Source of the DNA: Ralstonia thomasii
Lineage (GTDB): Bacteria > Pseudomonadota > Gammaproteobacteria > Burkholderiales > Burkholderiaceae
DNA length: 64,000 bases
NCBI RefSeq assembly: GCF_958405895.1
Contig: NZ_CATZAR010000021.1
Strand: one strand, 5' to 3'
In this document: in pieces, positions 62,832-64,000 of the stretch
How the letters are laid out: every line of letters begins with the position of its first letter
How positions within the stretch are numbered: position 1 is the first letter of the stretch
The notes under the pieces: model-generated
The model's database searches: none
The model's input: only the letters and a program-made list of their open reading frames with translations
What the model was told of the DNA's origin: nothing
Position numbers and translations under genes: made by a program

Positions 62832-62864
62832 AAACGCCCCACCGGGGTGAGCCGGCGGGGCGTC
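62832..62864 (-). terminator. terminator between phage tRNAs and late genes
   Basis: Stem ACGCCCC/GGGGCGT with inner CCGG/CCGG pairs; the minus strand continues TTCATTTTTAGG. It lies after tRNA-Asn and just before the 96-residue gene. Confidence 0.7.
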
Positions 62865-62895
62865 AAAGGCTGGGGTACCCAGCAGTGGAGACATC

Positions 62896-62971
62896 TGGCT
62901 GGCGGGGTAGGTCTCGAACCTACGACATGCGCATTAACAGTGCGCCGCTCTACCGACTGAGCTACTCGCCA
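62896..62971 (-). tRNA. phage tRNA-Asn (GTT)
   Basis: A 76-nt cloverleaf with anticodon loop CTGTTAA (GTT), D-arm GCTC/GAGC, T-loop TTCGAGA and encoded CCA. The acceptor stem TGGCGAG/CCCGCCA has one A-C mismatch at pair 6-67. Confidence 0.93.
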
Positions 62972-62976
62972 ATGGA

Positions 62977-63052
62977 TGGTTGCGGCATCTGGATTCGAAC
63001 CAGAGACCTACGGGTTATGAGCCCGTCGCGCTGCCAGCTGCGCTATACCGCA
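62977..63052 (-). tRNA. phage tRNA-Met (CAT)
   Basis: A 76-nt cloverleaf with acceptor arms TGCGGTA/TGCCGCA, anticodon loop CTCATAA (CAT) and encoded CCA. The anticodon stem ends in three G-C pairs next to the loop, an initiator trait, but base pair 1-72 is closed (T-A) and D-arm pair 11-24 is C-G, elongator traits. A lysidine-modified tRNA-Ile reading is a remoter option. Confidence 0.92.
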
Positions 63053-63079
63053 GAAATTTGAGGGGAAAGAAGTCCCTTT

Positions 63080-63120
63080 CAACGCTGCCTGGCGATCTTC
63101 CGATACCAGTCTCAGCGTTG
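63080..63120. repeat. inverted repeat between Q-like gene and tRNA-Met
   Basis: Arms CAACGCTG (63080-63087) and CAGCGTTG (63113-63120), with an inner CTGG/CCAG pair set. No T run follows on either strand. It lies where lambdoid phages place the late promoter and the Q-utilisation site; no clear promoter boxes were recognised here. Confidence 0.55.
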
Positions 63121-63140
63121 CACAAACCATAGCAAAAACT

Positions 63141-63554
63141 TCAAAACACTGCGGAGTTATTTTCTGCGGATATATCCGCAATGTTTGCGGTGTGGATCTG
63201 CTTGATCGTCTTGCTCAACTTGAGCGCTCGACGTGCGAAACGATGGAGGCGGTCATAGAAAGTGCGCTCCCCAATATCGAGAGCGCGCCAGATCGCCTTG
63301 ACTGGCCTGAACTGGTAGAAGTAATACAGGTTGAAGCAGATGCCTTCCTCGGGGAATTGGTCGTGCAGACCATGAATGGCCATATTCAGGAATGCCAGGT
63401 CAGCGCTCAGGGGACCATCCGGCTCCTTGGTTGCACGCTTCTTCGCCTGGAACTGCGCCAGGATGTTCTGTGGCACAGGGGGCGCAAAGTACTTCCTAGT
63501 GTGGCACCAGTGGGCCCACTCCAGGCATTTCTCGTGCAGTTCTTTGTCGTCCAC
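63141..63554 (-). CDS. Q-like late regulator (antiterminator candidate)
   Basis: A 137-residue protein. It has an aromatic N-terminal part (CLEWAHWCHTRKYFAPP), as in many Q-type proteins, and a helix-turn-helix of sigma-region-4 type at about residues 83-112 (RPVKAIWRALDIGERTFYDR). It ends about 90 bp before the first phage tRNA and the late genes, the usual place of an antitermination gene. The many terminators inside the late operon fit such a role. The family call is inference from motifs and position. Confidence 0.6.
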   Translation of the reverse strand: MDDKELHEKCLEWAHWCHTRKYFAPPVPQNILAQFQAKKRATKEPDGPLSADLAFLNMAIHGLHDQFPEEGICFNLYYFYQFRPVKAIWRALDIGERTFYDRLHRFARRALKLSKTIKQIHTANIADISAENNSAVF

Positions 63555-63755
63555 TCAGCCCTCTCCATCGTCGTAGTTACTGCACCGCTTGCCGTGCTCC
63601 CGTCGCTTTCCACCAGGCAACAGCTTGGTGCAGACGGTGTGCACCTTGCCGAGAAGCTTGGCGGACTTCTCCCACATGCAGCCTTTGCACGTGCGGGATT
63701 CGGTCTGCTCGAATACCTCTGCCGGATCCTTGAACATCCAGGACGGCAGCGTCAT
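63555..63755 (-). CDS. small Cys-rich phage protein
   Basis: A 66-residue protein with four Cys residues (RTCKGCMWEKS, HTVCTKLL, KRCSNYDDGEG), likely to bind zinc or a cluster. It is adjacent to the Q-like gene with no spacer, and overlaps the next upstream gene by four bases. Such proteins occur in the nin-like region of temperate phages. Function unknown. Confidence 0.7.
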   Translation of the reverse strand: MTLPSWMFKDPAEVFEQTESRTCKGCMWEKSAKLLGKVHTVCTKLLPGGKRREHGKRCSNYDDGEG

Positions 63756-64000
63756 TGAGCCACCGGCATTTCACTGGCGCCCATCTCGCGCGCTTCGTTG
63801 ATTGCTGCAGATATGGCGAACGCGATGTTCTTATCTGCACCCTGAACCCAAACCACTGTTCCGCTCGATCGTTCGAACCGGATACGGACACGGTAGTCAT
63901 CCCGATTGGAGAGCGAGTGGTCAACCTCGATGCGCCCCAAGCGCTCGGCCTCTGCCCAAAGGCGATCAAGCGTCTCAGATGGAAGCACCTCTACGGCTGG
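63752..64000 (-). CDS. small phage protein, possibly cut by the window edge
   Basis: At least 78 residues: VLPSETLDRLWAEAERLGRI, then DYRVRIRFERSSGTVVWVQG and a helix with AFAISAAINEAREMG. GTG 63988 is a possible start, but the frame stays open to the window edge, so the true start may lie outside. No family recognised. Confidence 0.6.
   Translation of the reverse strand, partial: PAVEVLPSETLDRLWAEAERLGRIEVDHSLSNRDDYRVRIRFERSSGTVVWVQGADKNIAFAISAAINEAREMGASEMPVAQ

Noticed and set aside
62977..63052. Initiator tRNA-fMet
   Set aside because: Although the anticodon arm is initiator-like, the 1-72 pair is closed and pair 11-24 is C-G, so it was called tRNA-Met.
37170..64000. CRISPR array or anti-phage defence island
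   Set aside because: No regularly spaced repeats and no recognisable defence genes; the accessory region is explained by phage structural, packaging and lysis genes.

Overview
The window is GC-rich DNA of a betaproteobacterium. Gene content and protein style (uraH/puuD urate cluster, gmk-rpoZ-spoT, hemW-rdgB-rph, Burkholderiales-type porin) point to the Burkholderiaceae, most likely Ralstonia. Positions 1 to about 37170 are host chromosome. Positions 37170 to 64000 are the left part of a prophage integrated next to a tRNA-Ser gene; its other end lies beyond the window.

Host part. 1-4770 is a type VI secretion island on the minus strand: VgrG with a transthyretin-like C-terminus, then a Tle3-type lipase effector, then the first codons of a further gene cut by the window edge. 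5.6-13.1 kb is a urate catabolism cluster around a GntR regulator: uraH-puuD to the left; a urate/xanthine-type permease, an 8-oxoguanine deaminase-like amidohydrolase, puuE and uraD to the right. A perfect inverted repeat in the divergent promoter region is a likely operator. A porin and maeB follow, converging on a shared terminator. From 17 to 37 kb come household genes: a DUF4136 lipoprotein, pepN, fbp, tRNA-Thr, a BON-LysM protein, an esterase, two small proteins, a LysR/EamA pair, greB, tRNA-Arg, spoT-rpoZ-gmk-yicC, a Ser/Thr kinase with a PP2C phosphatase, rph, rdgB, hemW and tRNA-Ser(UGA).

Prophage part. A tyrosine integrase lies just after tRNA-Ser. The phage late genes run on the minus strand toward it. 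In transcription order from the right edge: two small genes, a Q-like regulator, tRNA-Met and tRNA-Asn, small proteins, an HNH nuclease, TerS, TerL, portal, a duplicated-domain structural protein, scaffold, P22-type coat, gp4- and gp10-like tail factors, an Asp/Asn hydroxylase with a GNAT acetyltransferase, three DNA-ejection-type proteins, a tailspike and a lysis module. This is a P22-like podovirus order. One gene, a J-domain protein, is on the opposite strand and looks like a moron.

Most notable: the late operon is interrupted by many intrinsic terminators, often in pairs, which fits Q-type antitermination. A 2-oxoglutarate hydroxylase/acetyltransferase pair sits inside the virion operon. 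Three small phage genes (56, 35 and 53 codons), found by translating the gaps directly, are annotated here.
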